From contig JAGNLJ010000002.1 in assembly GCA_017999645.1 (NCBI GenBank), positions 62,001 to 126,000 of the forward strand: DNA of 64,000 nt, read 5' to 3'. Source of the DNA: Alphaproteobacteria bacterium. GTDB taxonomy: Bacteria; Pseudomonadota; Alphaproteobacteria; Micavibrionales; Micavibrionaceae. Of this stretch, positions 36,825 to 45,869 are shown piece after piece. The notes beneath the pieces were generated by a model. The model was not told the DNA's origin, ran no database searches, and was given only the letters and a program-made list of their open reading frames with translations. Made by a program: the position numbers and the translations under genes. Within the stretch, counting starts at the first letter, position 1. Every line of letters starts with the position of its first letter.

Positions 36825-37214
36825 GTGGGGAAAGCCGATTCAAAAACATGTCTGGTGGTGGATGACAGCCGCGTCGTGCGCAAGGTTGCGCGGCGTATCG
36901 CGGAAGAACTCGGTTTTGAATGTTCCGAGGCTGAAGACGGACAGAAAGCCTATGACGCGTGCAGGCAATCGATGCCGGACGCGATCCTGCTGGACTGGAA
37001 TATGCCGGTGATGGGCGGCATGGAATTCCTCGAAAAACTCCGGCAGATGAAAAACGGCAAGCATCCGAAGGTTATTTTCTGCACGATTGAAAGCAAGCCG
37101 AAGAACATCCAGAAAGCGCTGAAGGCAGGTGCCAGCGAATATATCGTCAAGCCGTTCGACAGCGAAATCATCAAGACGAAATTCACCGCTGCCGGGCTGA
37201 TTCCGAAAGAATAA
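36825..37214 (+). CDS. Single-domain response regulator (CheY-like)
   Basis: A 129-residue receiver with no output domain, starting at GTG. Acidic pocket DD at 13-14, phospho-acceptor Asp57 in AILLDWNMP, and the conserved Lys in YIVKPFDSE. It lies directly after chpT, so it may act in the same phosphorelay; a chemotaxis CheY is the alternative. Confidence 0.85.
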   Translation: MGKADSKTCLVVDDSRVVRKVARRIAEELGFECSEAEDGQKAYDACRQSMPDAILLDWNMPVMGGMEFLEKLRQMKNGKHPKVIFCTIESKPKNIQKALKAGASEYIVKPFDSEIIKTKFTAAGLIPKE

Positions 37215-37297
37215 ATAATCTATAAATGAGTGGCCCCGCTTGCCAAAAGCGCGGTTTGGCCTTACAAAATCCTCAAGACCTTCAGCCCCGAGAACCT

Positions 37298-38902
37298 ATG
37301 ACAAGAGCCGCGAAAGCCATGCCCGTTTCACACGCCGTAAAGATCAAAAGAGCCCTGATTTCCGTCTCTGACAAGAACGGGATCGAGGAGTTCGCACGGG
37401 CATTGGCGGGGCAAGGTGTCGATATCCTTTCGACAGGCGGCACGGCGGCGCTGCTTGCCAAGGCTGGAATTAAAGTCACCGAAGTTTCCGATCATACGGG
37501 TTTTCCCGAGATCATGGACGGGCGCGTTAAAACACTGCACCCAAAAATTCATGGCGGCATTCTCGCCCGCCGTGATGAAGCCAGTCATGTCGACGCGATG
37601 AAGAAGCAAGGCATCGAAGACATCGACATGGTTGTTATCAATCTCTACCCGTTCGTGAAAACCGTGCAGAGCGGCGCGAGTTTCGAAGACTGCATCGAGA
37701 ATATCGATATCGGCGGTCCGGCGATGGTGCGCGCGGCGGCGAAAAATCATGATTTCGTTTCAATTATCACCAGCGCGGAAGATTACGGACGCGTTCTGGA
37801 AGATATGAAGGCGAATAGCGGTGCTGTGTCGTATGAATTACGCAAGGAACTCGCCGCGAATGCCTACGCGCACACGGCGGCATATGATTCCGCGATTTCG
37901 AACTGGTTCGCGGGTCAGACTAAAGATTATCCAAAGAATTTTAGTGTGGCCGGAACGCTCAAGCAGGTTCTGCGCTACGGCGAGAACCCGCACCAGACGG
38001 CGGCGCTTTATCTGGACGGCAACAAGCGCCCCGGCGCGGCGTTAGCTACGTTCCTGCAGGGCAAGGAGCTGTCGTATAATAACCTGAATGACACCAACGC
38101 GGCGTTCGAGCTGGTTTCCGAATTCGAGGCACCTGCCGTCGCCATCATCAAGCACGCGAACCCGTGCGGCGTAGCAAGCGGCAAGGACATGTTAAGCGCC
38201 TATAAATCGGCCCTGCTCTGCGATCCGGTGAGCGCGTTTGGCGGCATCATTGCGCTCAACCGCCCGCTGGATAAAGCGACAGCGGAAGAGATCACGAAGA
38301 TTTTCGTGGAAGTCATTATTGCGCCGAGCGTGGACAAGGATGCGCTTGAGGTCCTCAAGAAGAAAGACAAGATCCGCGTGCTGGCCACAAGCGAAATGCC
38401 GAAGCGCGAATTACTGCCCCGCATCATCACACGCATTGCAGGTGGATTTCTCGTGCAAGATGCAGATGGCGCGCATATCACAAAGAAAGATTTAAAGGTC
38501 GTGACGAAACGCGCGCCGAGCGAACAGGAGCTGAACGATATGCTCTTCGCCTTTACGGTCGCCAAGCATGTGAAATCGAACGCGATTGTTTACGTGCGCA
38601 ACCTCGCCACGGTCGGGATCGGCGCCGGGCAGATGAGCCGCGTCGATTCATCCCGCATTGCGGCGTGGAAAGCGGGCGAAGCTGCGAAAGGCGCGGGCCT
38701 GAAAGAATCTCTGGCAAAAGGTTCTGTCGTTGCGTCGGATGCATTCTTCCCGTTCGCGGATGGGCTCATCTCCGCCGCTGAAGCAGGAGTCACGGCTGTC
38801 ATCCAGCCGGGTGGTTCGATCCGCGATAATGAAGTCATCGCCGCGGCAGATGAGCGCGGGCTTGCTATGGTTTTTACCGGCACCCGGCACTTCCGTCACT
38901 AG
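37298..38902 (+). CDS. purH: Bifunctional AICAR transformylase/IMP cyclohydrolase
   Basis: Last two steps of purine synthesis to IMP. The 534 residues have the IMP cyclohydrolase domain at the N-terminus ([20 protein letters not shown], then [13 protein letters not shown]) and the AICAR transformylase domain ([11 protein letters not shown], then FADG). An upstream ATG at 37226 would add 24 residues. A weak terminator follows. Confidence 0.95.
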   Translation: MTRAAKAMPVSHAVKIKRALISVSDKNGIEEFARALAGQGVDILSTGGTAALLAKAGIKVTEVSDHTGFPEIMDGRVKTLHPKIHGGILARRDEASHVDAMKKQGIEDIDMVVINLYPFVKTVQSGASFEDCIENIDIGGPAMVRAAAKNHDFVSIITSAEDYGRVLEDMKANSGAVSYELRKELAANAYAHTAAYDSAISNWFAGQTKDYPKNFSVAGTLKQVLRYGENPHQTAALYLDGNKRPGAALATFLQGKELSYNNLNDTNAAFELVSEFEAPAVAIIKHANPCGVASGKDMLSAYKSALLCDPVSAFGGIIALNRPLDKATAEEITKIFVEVIIAPSVDKDALEVLKKKDKIRVLATSEMPKRELLPRIITRIAGGFLVQDADGAHITKKDLKVVTKRAPSEQELNDMLFAFTVAKHVKSNAIVYVRNLATVGIGAGQMSRVDSSRIAAWKAGEAAKGAGLKESLAKGSVVASDAFFPFADGLISAAEAGVTAVIQPGGSIRDNEVIAAADERGLAMVFTGTRHFRH

Positions 38903-38929
38903 TCCCAATTGAATCAGTCACTTCGCCGG

Positions 38930-38952
38930 AAACCCGCAGCCAGAGCGGGTTT
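38930..38952 (+). terminator. Hairpin after purH, weak terminator
   Basis: AAACCCGC and GCGGGTTT with a seven-base loop, followed by CATTAACG rather than a T-run. It is probably an inefficient or bidirectional end to the purH transcript. The CtrA box begins three bases on. Confidence 0.55.
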
Positions 38953-38954
38953 CA

Positions 38955-38970
38955 TTAACGTTTCATTAAC
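38955..38970 (+). promoter_or_regulatory. Exact CtrA-type box
   Basis: TTAA-CGTTTCA-TTAAC: two TTAA halves separated by exactly seven bases, matching the CtrA consensus. It lies 223 bases before the first gene of the unknown locus. One chance copy per window is roughly what base composition would give. Confidence 0.55.
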
Positions 38971-39192
38971 TTTTGGAACAACAAAAATTTGCAGAACATC
39001 CCGAAAATAGGTATCATGTGATTAACGTATAAAAAGACTAGAAAAGTAATAGCGGTTTAATTAGAGGGTATGCAGATTGAAAACCATCGGTTTTTTCCCC
39101 GAATATAAAAAGGTTTCAAGCACATATCCTTCGGCAGGCAAGTAAGGCTCGCGGAGCCTTTCGCGTTTGCATTTTGAAAGGTGTGTTTGAAC
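38971..39192 (+). other. Untranslated region before the unknown locus
   Basis: An AT-rich stretch with no convincing gene. It contains the perfect hairpin AAGGCTC-GCG-GAGCCTT at 39144-39160, about 30 bases before the start of the next gene. A 12-codon frame at 39070 has a purine-rich site too close to its ATG to be persuasive. Confidence 0.5.
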
Positions 39193-39708
39193 ATGTGGTG
39201 GCTAATCAAAGCAGCTTTAATGGGCACCGGCGCTTGGACCGGTTGGAACGCCCTTGATAAAGCGACAGGCGGCGGGGCAAGTACTGTCGCCAAGGGCGCT
39301 CTCAATCTGGGAAAGAGCATTGCGGGAAAAGCTTTTGAAGACACCGCCCCTGCGGGCGGCAATAACCCCGGTAATGGCGCCGGGAATAAACCCGGCAATG
39401 GCGCTGATAATGACCCCGGTTTCGAGCTGGATAATCCCGCTTCATGGGCGAACCTCGCGAAGAAAATGGGAACGGATTTTGGACCCAGTACGCTGGGGCT
39501 GGCGCTGGGCTATTTCTTTGGACCCGGCGAAAATACTTACATGAAGCTTTTGATGGGCGTTGTCGCCGCATGCGCCGTCTATTACGTGCAGCACAGTCTT
39601 TTGAAAGCAAGTTATAACAGCGCGGCAGGCAACCCGGAACCGGCAGCACCGGAAGCTCATGCAAAACTGAAACTTGGTCAAGAGGAACTGATACCTACCG
39701 GGCCATAA
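39193..39708 (+). CDS. Gly/Asn-rich membrane protein of the unknown locus (171 residues)
   Basis: I do not recognise a family. The N-terminus is hydrophobic (MWWLIKAALMGTGAWTGWNA). A Gly/Asn/Pro-rich linker follows at about 56-75, with NPGNGAGNKPGNG repeats. A second hydrophobic segment (about 125-145, MKLLMGVVAACAVYYVQ) and a polar tail complete it. GAAAGG lies at 39176-39181; the ATG at 39193 is a little far from it, and a TTG at 39187 is also possible. It opens the locus and is followed by the giant gene after 118 bases. Confidence 0.7.
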   Translation: MWWLIKAALMGTGAWTGWNALDKATGGGASTVAKGALNLGKSIAGKAFEDTAPAGGNNPGNGAGNKPGNGADNDPGFELDNPASWANLAKKMGTDFGPSTLGLALGYFFGPGENTYMKLLMGVVAACAVYYVQHSLLKASYNSAAGNPEPAAPEAHAKLKLGQEELIPTGP

Positions 39709-39826
39709 AATTTTGAAACTTAAAAAAATATAAAAAACTAAAAGACCAACAACAAGAGCCCGGCAAGGGACCCCATAAAAAGGTCGAAAAAAAGACAAGC
39801 GGTTTGTGTAGTAGAGGAATGTGTAG

Positions 39827-42800
39827 ATGGCGAATGCCACAGACGATACAAAGGAAATGAATCCGGCTGCATTCTGGAAGAATGCCAAGCTCGGCTATGA
39901 TTCCACAATTTTCGAAAAAGAGAAGCAGGGCGTTGATTCCCTGAGATCCAACGAGTCCTTCCTCAAGGCCGCGGCCCACGTCTATGAAATGAAAAATGGC
40001 GAGTCGTGGGAAAAACACTGCCGCGATAAAAACATCGATCCTAACTCTGAAGCCGCAAAAAAACTGCTCGGCGATTACGGCATCGACACAATGCGCTGGT
40101 TCAACAACACCACGTTATCGGCGGCCGATGCGATCGGCAGCGGCGACAGCTCCATCGCAACGATGTACCAGCTCAAGAAAAAAGAAACCACGAACGAACA
40201 ACGCGCAGCGTTCCTGTACATGATGCAGGCTTTCGAGCATACCGAAGGCTCGTTTTTCAGCATGGGTACGGTTTACGGCCTCGGCCAGGGCCTGACCGAC
40301 GCGACAAACCTGGTTGGCCTTGGCATCGGTGCTTTTACCGGCGGCGCCGGGACGGCCGCCGTTCAGGCAGCAAGAACCGCCGGACAAGCGGGACTTAAAT
40401 CCCTGCTCGTCCAATCCGTCAAATCCATGAGCATGAAGAGCCTTGCGACAGCAGGCGCTGAAGGCGCGATCGCGGGCGGCACGCAAAATTACATTGAACA
40501 AAATGTTCAAATGCAAAAATTGAAATCCAATGGAAGTACCTTCCAGTACCAGCAGGATCTCGACGCGAAGCAAGTGGGAACCAGCGCCGTCTGGGGTTTT
40601 GGCTTTGGCGCCGGACTCGGCGCGACCGGTAAGGTATTAAGTGACAGTTTTTCATGGGCGGCGAAAAAAGGATTTTCTCCAACCACTAATGTCGCGCAGA
40701 ACAACCCGACAGCCCCCTTTATAGTGACGCCCTATGAAACATGGCTTCATAAAATTATAAAACATGATCGCTTCCTGTGGGTTAACAGGCACTTCATAAG
40801 ATGGCACGGCAGCTATGAAGGGCAGAAGGTTACGATAAGCATTAATAAAGACCCACACTTAAACCTGCCTATCAGGGATTTGTTCAGCCATAAATTTCTG
40901 AACCCGATCATTTATCATTTCGACGACCAGGTAAAAAAATCCCATCTCATCGAGCCCATCTTTAATTTAAGGCGGGAGCTGGATGATTTAAGAGTCCAGA
41001 TGAAAAGCGCCGGCGATCCAAATACTGTTCAGGCCCTTACCAATCAAGTAGAAAAAAAGGTCAGAGATTTTTCTCAAAATCACGGCTCCAAATTCCTGGC
41101 GTTAAAAAATGACCTGAGATATTTAAACGATCAGGTCGATGAATTAGCCAGAAGATATGATGCTGATATAGAAAATAAATATAAAGGCGGCGTCGGCACA
41201 GGCCGGGCGGGACTGGATATTGAGCAAATCAACACGATAAAAAGCTGGTTGAGCCATGCCAACGAACTTTGCGACGTTGCCCAGGATCCCGCAGCTTTTT
41301 TAAATAAATATAACGCGAACCGGCAGGTCTATAGCGACCTATATCCGAATAACAGAGAGAAAACGGCCGCAAGCATCACCGGCGCGTTCCAGCATTATTT
41401 ATTGATGGCCGCAGATGCCGATTTACGGATTAAAACACGCGATTATACAGGCTGGGCGCCAGCACCATTTATCAGAGGCAGGGGCGTTCTTGCCAGCAAA
41501 CTTACGATCCGGGAAAAACTGCTTGAGAAAGATCTTGCCAGCGGAAAAATTACTCAAGCTGAATTTAATTACATGACGTCCCCGACATTCAGGAGCGCTA
41601 TTAGCGACGGCGATGACGGGTTTGTTGCCGGCGGAGATTTTCATCACCACAAAGCGCTGCTTCAAAATATTTTCAGGCTTGAACGCGAATTAAAAGATAC
41701 CTATTACAACCCGCACATCCGCACGCGGACCATGAAAAACCTGGCTGAAGGTAACGACAGCCCCGACAACATGGAAAACTTCGGCATCGTTCTGACGACT
41801 CTTTTTGAAAAACATAAAAAACTTGGCAACGGCACGCCGGACAATGACAAACTGGCAGAAGAAATTGCCGGTAAAGCCTTTCAATCTTATGAGTGCGGAA
41901 GAGAAGGTGATTTTTTTAACTCTCTCCGCCGCCTGAGCATGCAGCAAGGTATGGACGGCGCCCTGTACTCGGTGCCCCAGATCCTCGGCTCACGCATGAA
42001 AGTTATGGAGAACCAGGGTTTCAATACCACCGGGAAAGACGCTCATATAAGACATTTTGTGGACCTGATCGCTTCTATCGGACCAGCCACAAACCACTCA
42101 CCGGAGGTTCACGGAAGACGTCACTGGGCTTATATCGTAGAAAAATATACAAGGAAAGCATTCGCCGCGCGACTTGCTCCGGACGCAAGCGTATTGGGCG
42201 TTCCGGGCATGATCGACTATGTGAAGGCCCCTTTGCAACATATGAGGAGCAATCTTACCGCGACACTCACGGGTGCAGAGCTTATATCGCAACCCGGCAA
42301 AGACGCTCTTGGCCGCGATGTCATAGAGCATAGTTTCAAATATCACTGGTGGAACCCTCCGCCCGAGAAGGCGACAAAAACCGAAAGATTCTGGCATGAA
42401 TTAACCGCGCGTAACTCGGCGATAACCTGGATGGCAACTCCCGTGACGCTGCCGCTGCGTTTAATGGGGCAAACCAAGGAATTCCTTAACCCGGTCTGGC
42501 ATCATACGTGGCGGACATTTGCACTCGCTGGCGGCACATTTGGGCTCATGGCAGCAGGGCAAAGCGTCTACGACCTGAACAACCCGGATAATAAAAACCA
42601 CATTATTGGAGATTTTGGAAAAACGGCGCTTAGTTGGCAGCTGTGGGGCATGGACAAGTTTGTTTTCGGCACACCAATTCGCGGCAGTATTTACGTCGGT
42701 GAAAAATTATTCAACCACTCTCTCAATACGCAGCTTGCCTTAGGTGCCTATGCAACCGGCCTGTATAAACCCGATCCGAAAAAAGGTCTCTGGGATAATT

Positions 42801-44683
42801 TGACTCCTACTTTCGTGGATTCCAACGCTATCGGATCCTGGGCATGGAACACGCCGCTTCCGTTGGGCTGGCTTGAGAGCAGCAGCGCCGTTCCGGTCGC
42901 GGCTGCCATAACACCACAAACGCCTGAACCACCCACACCTGCAGCCACGCCGCCTGCCGTAAGTCAAACGCAAACGCCGGGACAAACATCTGGACAGACG
43001 CCCGGAACTTTAACCGAGCAGGAAAAAGTCCAGAAGACCAGAGAAGAGTTGCGCATGTTTGGCCGCGCGGTCGCCAGCCTGACGAATGCCATCGCCGATG
43101 ACGGCAATTGGACAGAGGCAAGGAAAGCAGAAGTTACGAGGCTCGAGGATCAGGGAAGAACGCTTGGAGCCACGCTGGAGAAACTCAAGCTCGGCAATTA
43201 CGCGAACGATATTTTAAAACAAGCCAAAGAGACGCTGACGTCTCAACTTCTAAATAATATGACGCATGACAGGCCGACCCGCGTCCCGACTTTCCAGGAA
43301 GAGGAAGGCCGGAGACAGCACAGCTACGGCGACAAAGTCAGAAAATGGCATGACCAGGTTCGCGCACTGAATCTTGACGTTGATGAAAAAGGCTGGAATG
43401 CACAGAACAAAAAAATTCCTGAAAAGCTCCAAGCGGAACATGATACTTTTGCCAGCGATGTAGTTTTCCTTCGCAAGGATCTGCAGGAAACCGACAAGCG
43501 CGGCCTTGATATGCTGAAGACGCTGGCGGGCGCTGCGAAGGCCGATAATCCCGCATTGTCACACGTACGAAAAACCGATACTCCCCCGGAAGACCCGGTG
43601 GCTGAACAAAAGCGGCTGGATGAAAAACGTAAAGCCGAAGAAGCTGCGGAAAAAGCTGCACAGGATAAAGCCGCTAAAGATTTACTGGCAAAGCAGAAAC
43701 GCGACGGCACAGGCGGCTCTCAAGATGACGGAAAACCTGGCGAGGATAGAAGCAAATCCAGACCGACCAAGGACGTACAAAAACCCAAAGCCAGCGAGCT
43801 GGACAGAAACCATGACGGCAGCGAAAAAGGAGTTGGCGATCATCTCGGCGATTGGTGGAATTCTTTCTCAGAGTATACAAGCACTGATGGCAGCAGCGGG
43901 TCCGGCGGCAATTCATTAGGCAACGCGTTCGGCTCTGCCGTCTCGGGTGGTTTCAGCTGGCTGGGGAATACTTATTCCCACATTAAAAACAAGCCGGGCG
44001 GCGGCGGTCGCACGCTGATACGCGATGTCGGTGCCGGTATCGGTGCGATTGTTGCCGCATCGACGCTTATCAGCCCCTTCTGGGATAAAATGTGGGTCGG
44101 CCAGATTCCGATCGTCGGTTCGCTCCTGAAGCTGGGCTCCGTGGTTGTACTTTTCATGCTCTTCCGCAAGGGCCTGAATGAAATGATGGATCCCGCGCCA
44201 CCGCTGGAGCCTGCGGCGGGCGTTATGCAGCAAGACAGCGCGCGCGCCGCCGAACGCCGCAGTTATCTGCCGCGTTTTGGGGACGGCCAAACTGTCCATA
44301 CGCAATCCCACGGCGGCGGCACGCCGAGCAAGTCGACCGTCATCTATTGGGATGCGGCTGACGAAAACGCGGCGAAGTCTATCGCCATCGATATGAAAGC
44401 CGGGAAGCCTGTTGTGCAGCTCCGCACGGATAATGGCCAGACTTACATATCAAAGGGCATCGTAAGCCAGGAAACGGTTACCCAGAGCGCGGCCCAGATC
44501 AAAGGTAATATCAATGTGCCTTTCGACCGTCTCAACGAGTATGGCGGGATGGCCAGAGACCTTCAGTTTGAAACTGTCAGCCATGTCGGCGGCGACAGCT
44601 TTATTACAAAGGTCGGCGACAAGAACCACCTCTTCGCCCTCGATCAGGGCAAGACATTCGCCGACCTGACCCTGGAGCGCTAA
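39827..44683 (+). CDS. Giant membrane-associated protein of unknown function (1618 residues)
   Basis: I recognise no family. The N-terminal third has Gly/Ala-rich hydrophobic runs at about 145-218 and 252-272 (GLGIGAFTGGAGTAAV), of the kind that enter membranes. Long charged helical stretches lie between 330 and 880. A hydrophobic segment occurs near 891-911 (TFALAGGTFGLMAAG), and a Pro/Thr/Gln-rich linker at about 1018-1061. A strongly charged coiled-coil region (1070-1310) follows. An EF-hand-like DRNHDGSEKG loop, incomplete at its last ligand, lies near 1325. Two further hydrophobic segments lie near 1398-1451, and a beta-rich domain of about 130 residues ends the protein. There is no signal peptide. 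AGAGGA precedes the ATG. Confidence 0.8.
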   Translation: MANATDDTKEMNPAAFWKNAKLGYDSTIFEKEKQGVDSLRSNESFLKAAAHVYEMKNGESWEKHCRDKNIDPNSEAAKKLLGDYGIDTMRWFNNTTLSAADAIGSGDSSIATMYQLKKKETTNEQRAAFLYMMQAFEHTEGSFFSMGTVYGLGQGLTDATNLVGLGIGAFTGGAGTAAVQAARTAGQAGLKSLLVQSVKSMSMKSLATAGAEGAIAGGTQNYIEQNVQMQKLKSNGSTFQYQQDLDAKQVGTSAVWGFGFGAGLGATGKVLSDSFSWAAKKGFSPTTNVAQNNPTAPFIVTPYETWLHKIIKHDRFLWVNRHFIRWHGSYEGQKVTISINKDPHLNLPIRDLFSHKFLNPIIYHFDDQVKKSHLIEPIFNLRRELDDLRVQMKSAGDPNTVQALTNQVEKKVRDFSQNHGSKFLALKNDLRYLNDQVDELARRYDADIENKYKGGVGTGRAGLDIEQINTIKSWLSHANELCDVAQDPAAFLNKYNANRQVYSDLYPNNREKTAASITGAFQHYLLMAADADLRIKTRDYTGWAPAPFIRGRGVLASKLTIREKLLEKDLASGKITQAEFNYMTSPTFRSAISDGDDGFVAGGDFHHHKALLQNIFRLERELKDTYYNPHIRTRTMKNLAEGNDSPDNMENFGIVLTTLFEKHKKLGNGTPDNDKLAEEIAGKAFQSYECGREGDFFNSLRRLSMQQGMDGALYSVPQILGSRMKVMENQGFNTTGKDAHIRHFVDLIASIGPATNHSPEVHGRRHWAYIVEKYTRKAFAARLAPDASVLGVPGMIDYVKAPLQHMRSNLTATLTGAELISQPGKDALGRDVIEHSFKYHWWNPPPEKATKTERFWHELTARNSAITWMATPVTLPLRLMGQTKEFLNPVWHHTWRTFALAGGTFGLMAAGQSVYDLNNPDNKNHIIGDFGKTALSWQLWGMDKFVFGTPIRGSIYVGEKLFNHSLNTQLALGAYATGLYKPDPKKGLWDNLTPTFVDSNAIGSWAWNTPLPLGWLESSSAVPVAAAITPQTPEPPTPAATPPAVSQTQTPGQTSGQTPGTLTEQEKVQKTREELRMFGRAVASLTNAIADDGNWTEARKAEVTRLEDQGRTLGATLEKLKLGNYANDILKQAKETLTSQLLNNMTHDRPTRVPTFQEEEGRRQHSYGDKVRKWHDQVRALNLDVDEKGWNAQNKKIPEKLQAEHDTFASDVVFLRKDLQETDKRGLDMLKTLAGAAKADNPALSHVRKTDTPPEDPVAEQKRLDEKRKAEEAAEKAAQDKAAKDLLAKQKRDGTGGSQDDGKPGEDRSKSRPTKDVQKPKASELDRNHDGSEKGVGDHLGDWWNSFSEYTSTDGSSGSGGNSLGNAFGSAVSGGFSWLGNTYSHIKNKPGGGGRTLIRDVGAGIGAIVAASTLISPFWDKMWVGQIPIVGSLLKLGSVVVLFMLFRKGLNEMMDPAPPLEPAAGVMQQDSARAAERRSYLPRFGDGQTVHTQSHGGGTPSKSTVIYWDAADENAAKSIAIDMKAGKPVVQLRTDNGQTYISKGIVSQETVTQSAAQIKGNINVPFDRLNEYGGMARDLQFETVSHVGGDSFITKVGDKNHLFALDQGKTFADLTLER

Positions 44684-44744
44684 TGGGCAAAACAACCGAA
44701 AAACGCTGCAAAACTAGCGCTTTATCCCCGGAAAGGCGGATGGT

Positions 44745-45185
44745 ATGATGTTACAAAGGGACATCGCACCCGGTATCCCGCATGAAGCTGTTCTGGCGCA
44801 ATTGATCATGTCTTCCGAAGATACAGGCAAAAAAGGCTCGATAAAAAAAGACTGGGACCCGAAGGGAAAATCGGGATCGTCCAAGCCTGCGCTTTTTCTG
44901 CCGGAGGAAATGGACATCTACTGCAACAAGGTGACGCGCGAAGTTTTTATTTTTCACGGCAAGGTCGTCGATTACGAGAGTCTCGATTACCTCGAATACA
45001 ATCCGGCAGATTACAGCGTCGATGTGGTTTTGAAAGACGGCAAGCGCCTGGATCTCGGCGTGAAGATTCAATGGCTCGTGCGTCCCTACTTCACCAAGGC
45101 GCAGGAAATCATGATCGTGCAGACGAAGGACGGAGAATCCGTGAACGGAACCAGTGTCCTGATAAAACACAAAGAAAAAAAATAG
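44745..45185 (+). CDS. Small protein of the unknown locus, paralogue of the next gene (146 residues)
   Basis: No known domain. The C-terminal 90 residues align by eye with the protein at 45297: VFIFHGKVV matches VVVFHSHPF; YSVDVVLKDGKRLDLGV matches LDFVIDNGDVRDIGL; and AQEIMIVQTKDGESVNGTSV matches AHQILMVLMDPKTGEASNG. It is soluble, with a basic N-terminal half. AAAGGCGG precedes the two adjacent ATGs. It ends about 110 bases before its paralogue. Confidence 0.7.
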   Translation: MMLQRDIAPGIPHEAVLAQLIMSSEDTGKKGSIKKDWDPKGKSGSSKPALFLPEEMDIYCNKVTREVFIFHGKVVDYESLDYLEYNPADYSVDVVLKDGKRLDLGVKIQWLVRPYFTKAQEIMIVQTKDGESVNGTSVLIKHKEKK

Positions 45186-45296
45186 AATTGTGAAAATATA
45201 AATTTTGCGAAGAATAAAAATGGTGTGTTACGATATTTATAAGGCGGGTAAAAAAGAGGGTAACGGTAACGTTACAACAGTGATATGCTGGAGCCT

Positions 45297-45668
45297 ATGA
45301 CCGAACCCTCAGCACCATATACGGAACGCCCGCCTGTCGGTAACCTGACTGATTTTGTCGTCGGCATTAACGAGACGAACCGGCTGGATATCGAAGTTGC
45401 TGTTAAACAGAGTGGCAAGGTCGTCGTGTTTCACAGCCACCCTTTTAAAAAAGAAGTTTCGTGGTTTGAGTTTGACCTGGCTACGAACAAACTGGATTTT
45501 GTAATTGATAATGGTGACGTTCGGGATATCGGCCTCCCCCTGACTCAAGATGTGGCCAAGCATATGCAGAACGCGCACCAGATCTTAATGGTTCTTATGG
45601 ATCCGAAGACGGGAGAGGCATCAAACGGTAATTATGTCCCCCTGATCATCCATAGAAGCGAGACCTGA
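45297..45668 (+). CDS. Small protein of the unknown locus, paralogue of the previous gene (123 residues)
   Basis: Paralogue of the protein at 44745, mostly beta-rich, no signal peptide. GGAG lies just before this ATG, and an in-frame ATG four codons upstream also exists. The leader before it carries the palindrome GTAACGTTAC at 45266-45275, preceded by repeated GGTAAC units, which could be an operator. The next gene follows after a CtrA-type box. Confidence 0.7.
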   Translation: MTEPSAPYTERPPVGNLTDFVVGINETNRLDIEVAVKQSGKVVVFHSHPFKKEVSWFEFDLATNKLDFVIDNGDVRDIGLPLTQDVAKHMQNAHQILMVLMDPKTGEASNGNYVPLIIHRSET

Positions 45669-45669
45669 A

Positions 45670-45684
45670 TTAATCAGGCGTTAA
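45670..45684 (+). promoter_or_regulatory. Exact CtrA-type box
   Basis: TTAA-TCAGGCG-TTAA with seven bases between the halves, two bases after the previous stop and 41 before the ATG of a small gene. A TATTTAAC stretch lies between the box and that gene. Confidence 0.55.
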
Positions 45685-45725
45685 TAAATAGAGTGGTAAT
45701 ATATTTAACATAAAAGAGGTGTGTA

Positions 45726-45863
45726 ATGAATGACCCAAAAATAGCGTCCAATACCTTTGGCATCGACCTGACGGGGGCCTTTAGAACGGCGTCCTTTGGT
45801 GGTGACAAGCTCAACCTTGACGCGGCTGACCCTGCTATGGCGCCAAAAACACCCGGCCTTTAA
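45726..45863 (+). CDS. Very small protein (45 residues) at end of unknown locus
   Basis: A short frame (MNDPKIASNTFGIDLTGAFR and 25 further residues) with a good AAGAGG site six bases before the ATG and a CtrA-type box further upstream. It is acidic to neutral, with no membrane segment. The strong site and the promoter-like context favour a real gene. It ends seven bases before the stop of a convergent gene. Confidence 0.55.
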   Translation: MNDPKIASNTFGIDLTGAFRTASFGGDKLNLDAADPAMAPKTPGL

Positions 45864-45869
45864 GGCTTA

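Noticed and set aside
39070..39108. A 12-codon frame in the leader of the unknown locus
   Set aside because: The purine-rich site is only one or two bases from the ATG, and the peptide has no notable composition.
43800..43830. EF-hand calcium site in the giant protein
   Set aside because: DRNHDGSEKG has the first ligands, but the twelfth position lacks Glu/Asp, and there is only one copy; too weak to call.
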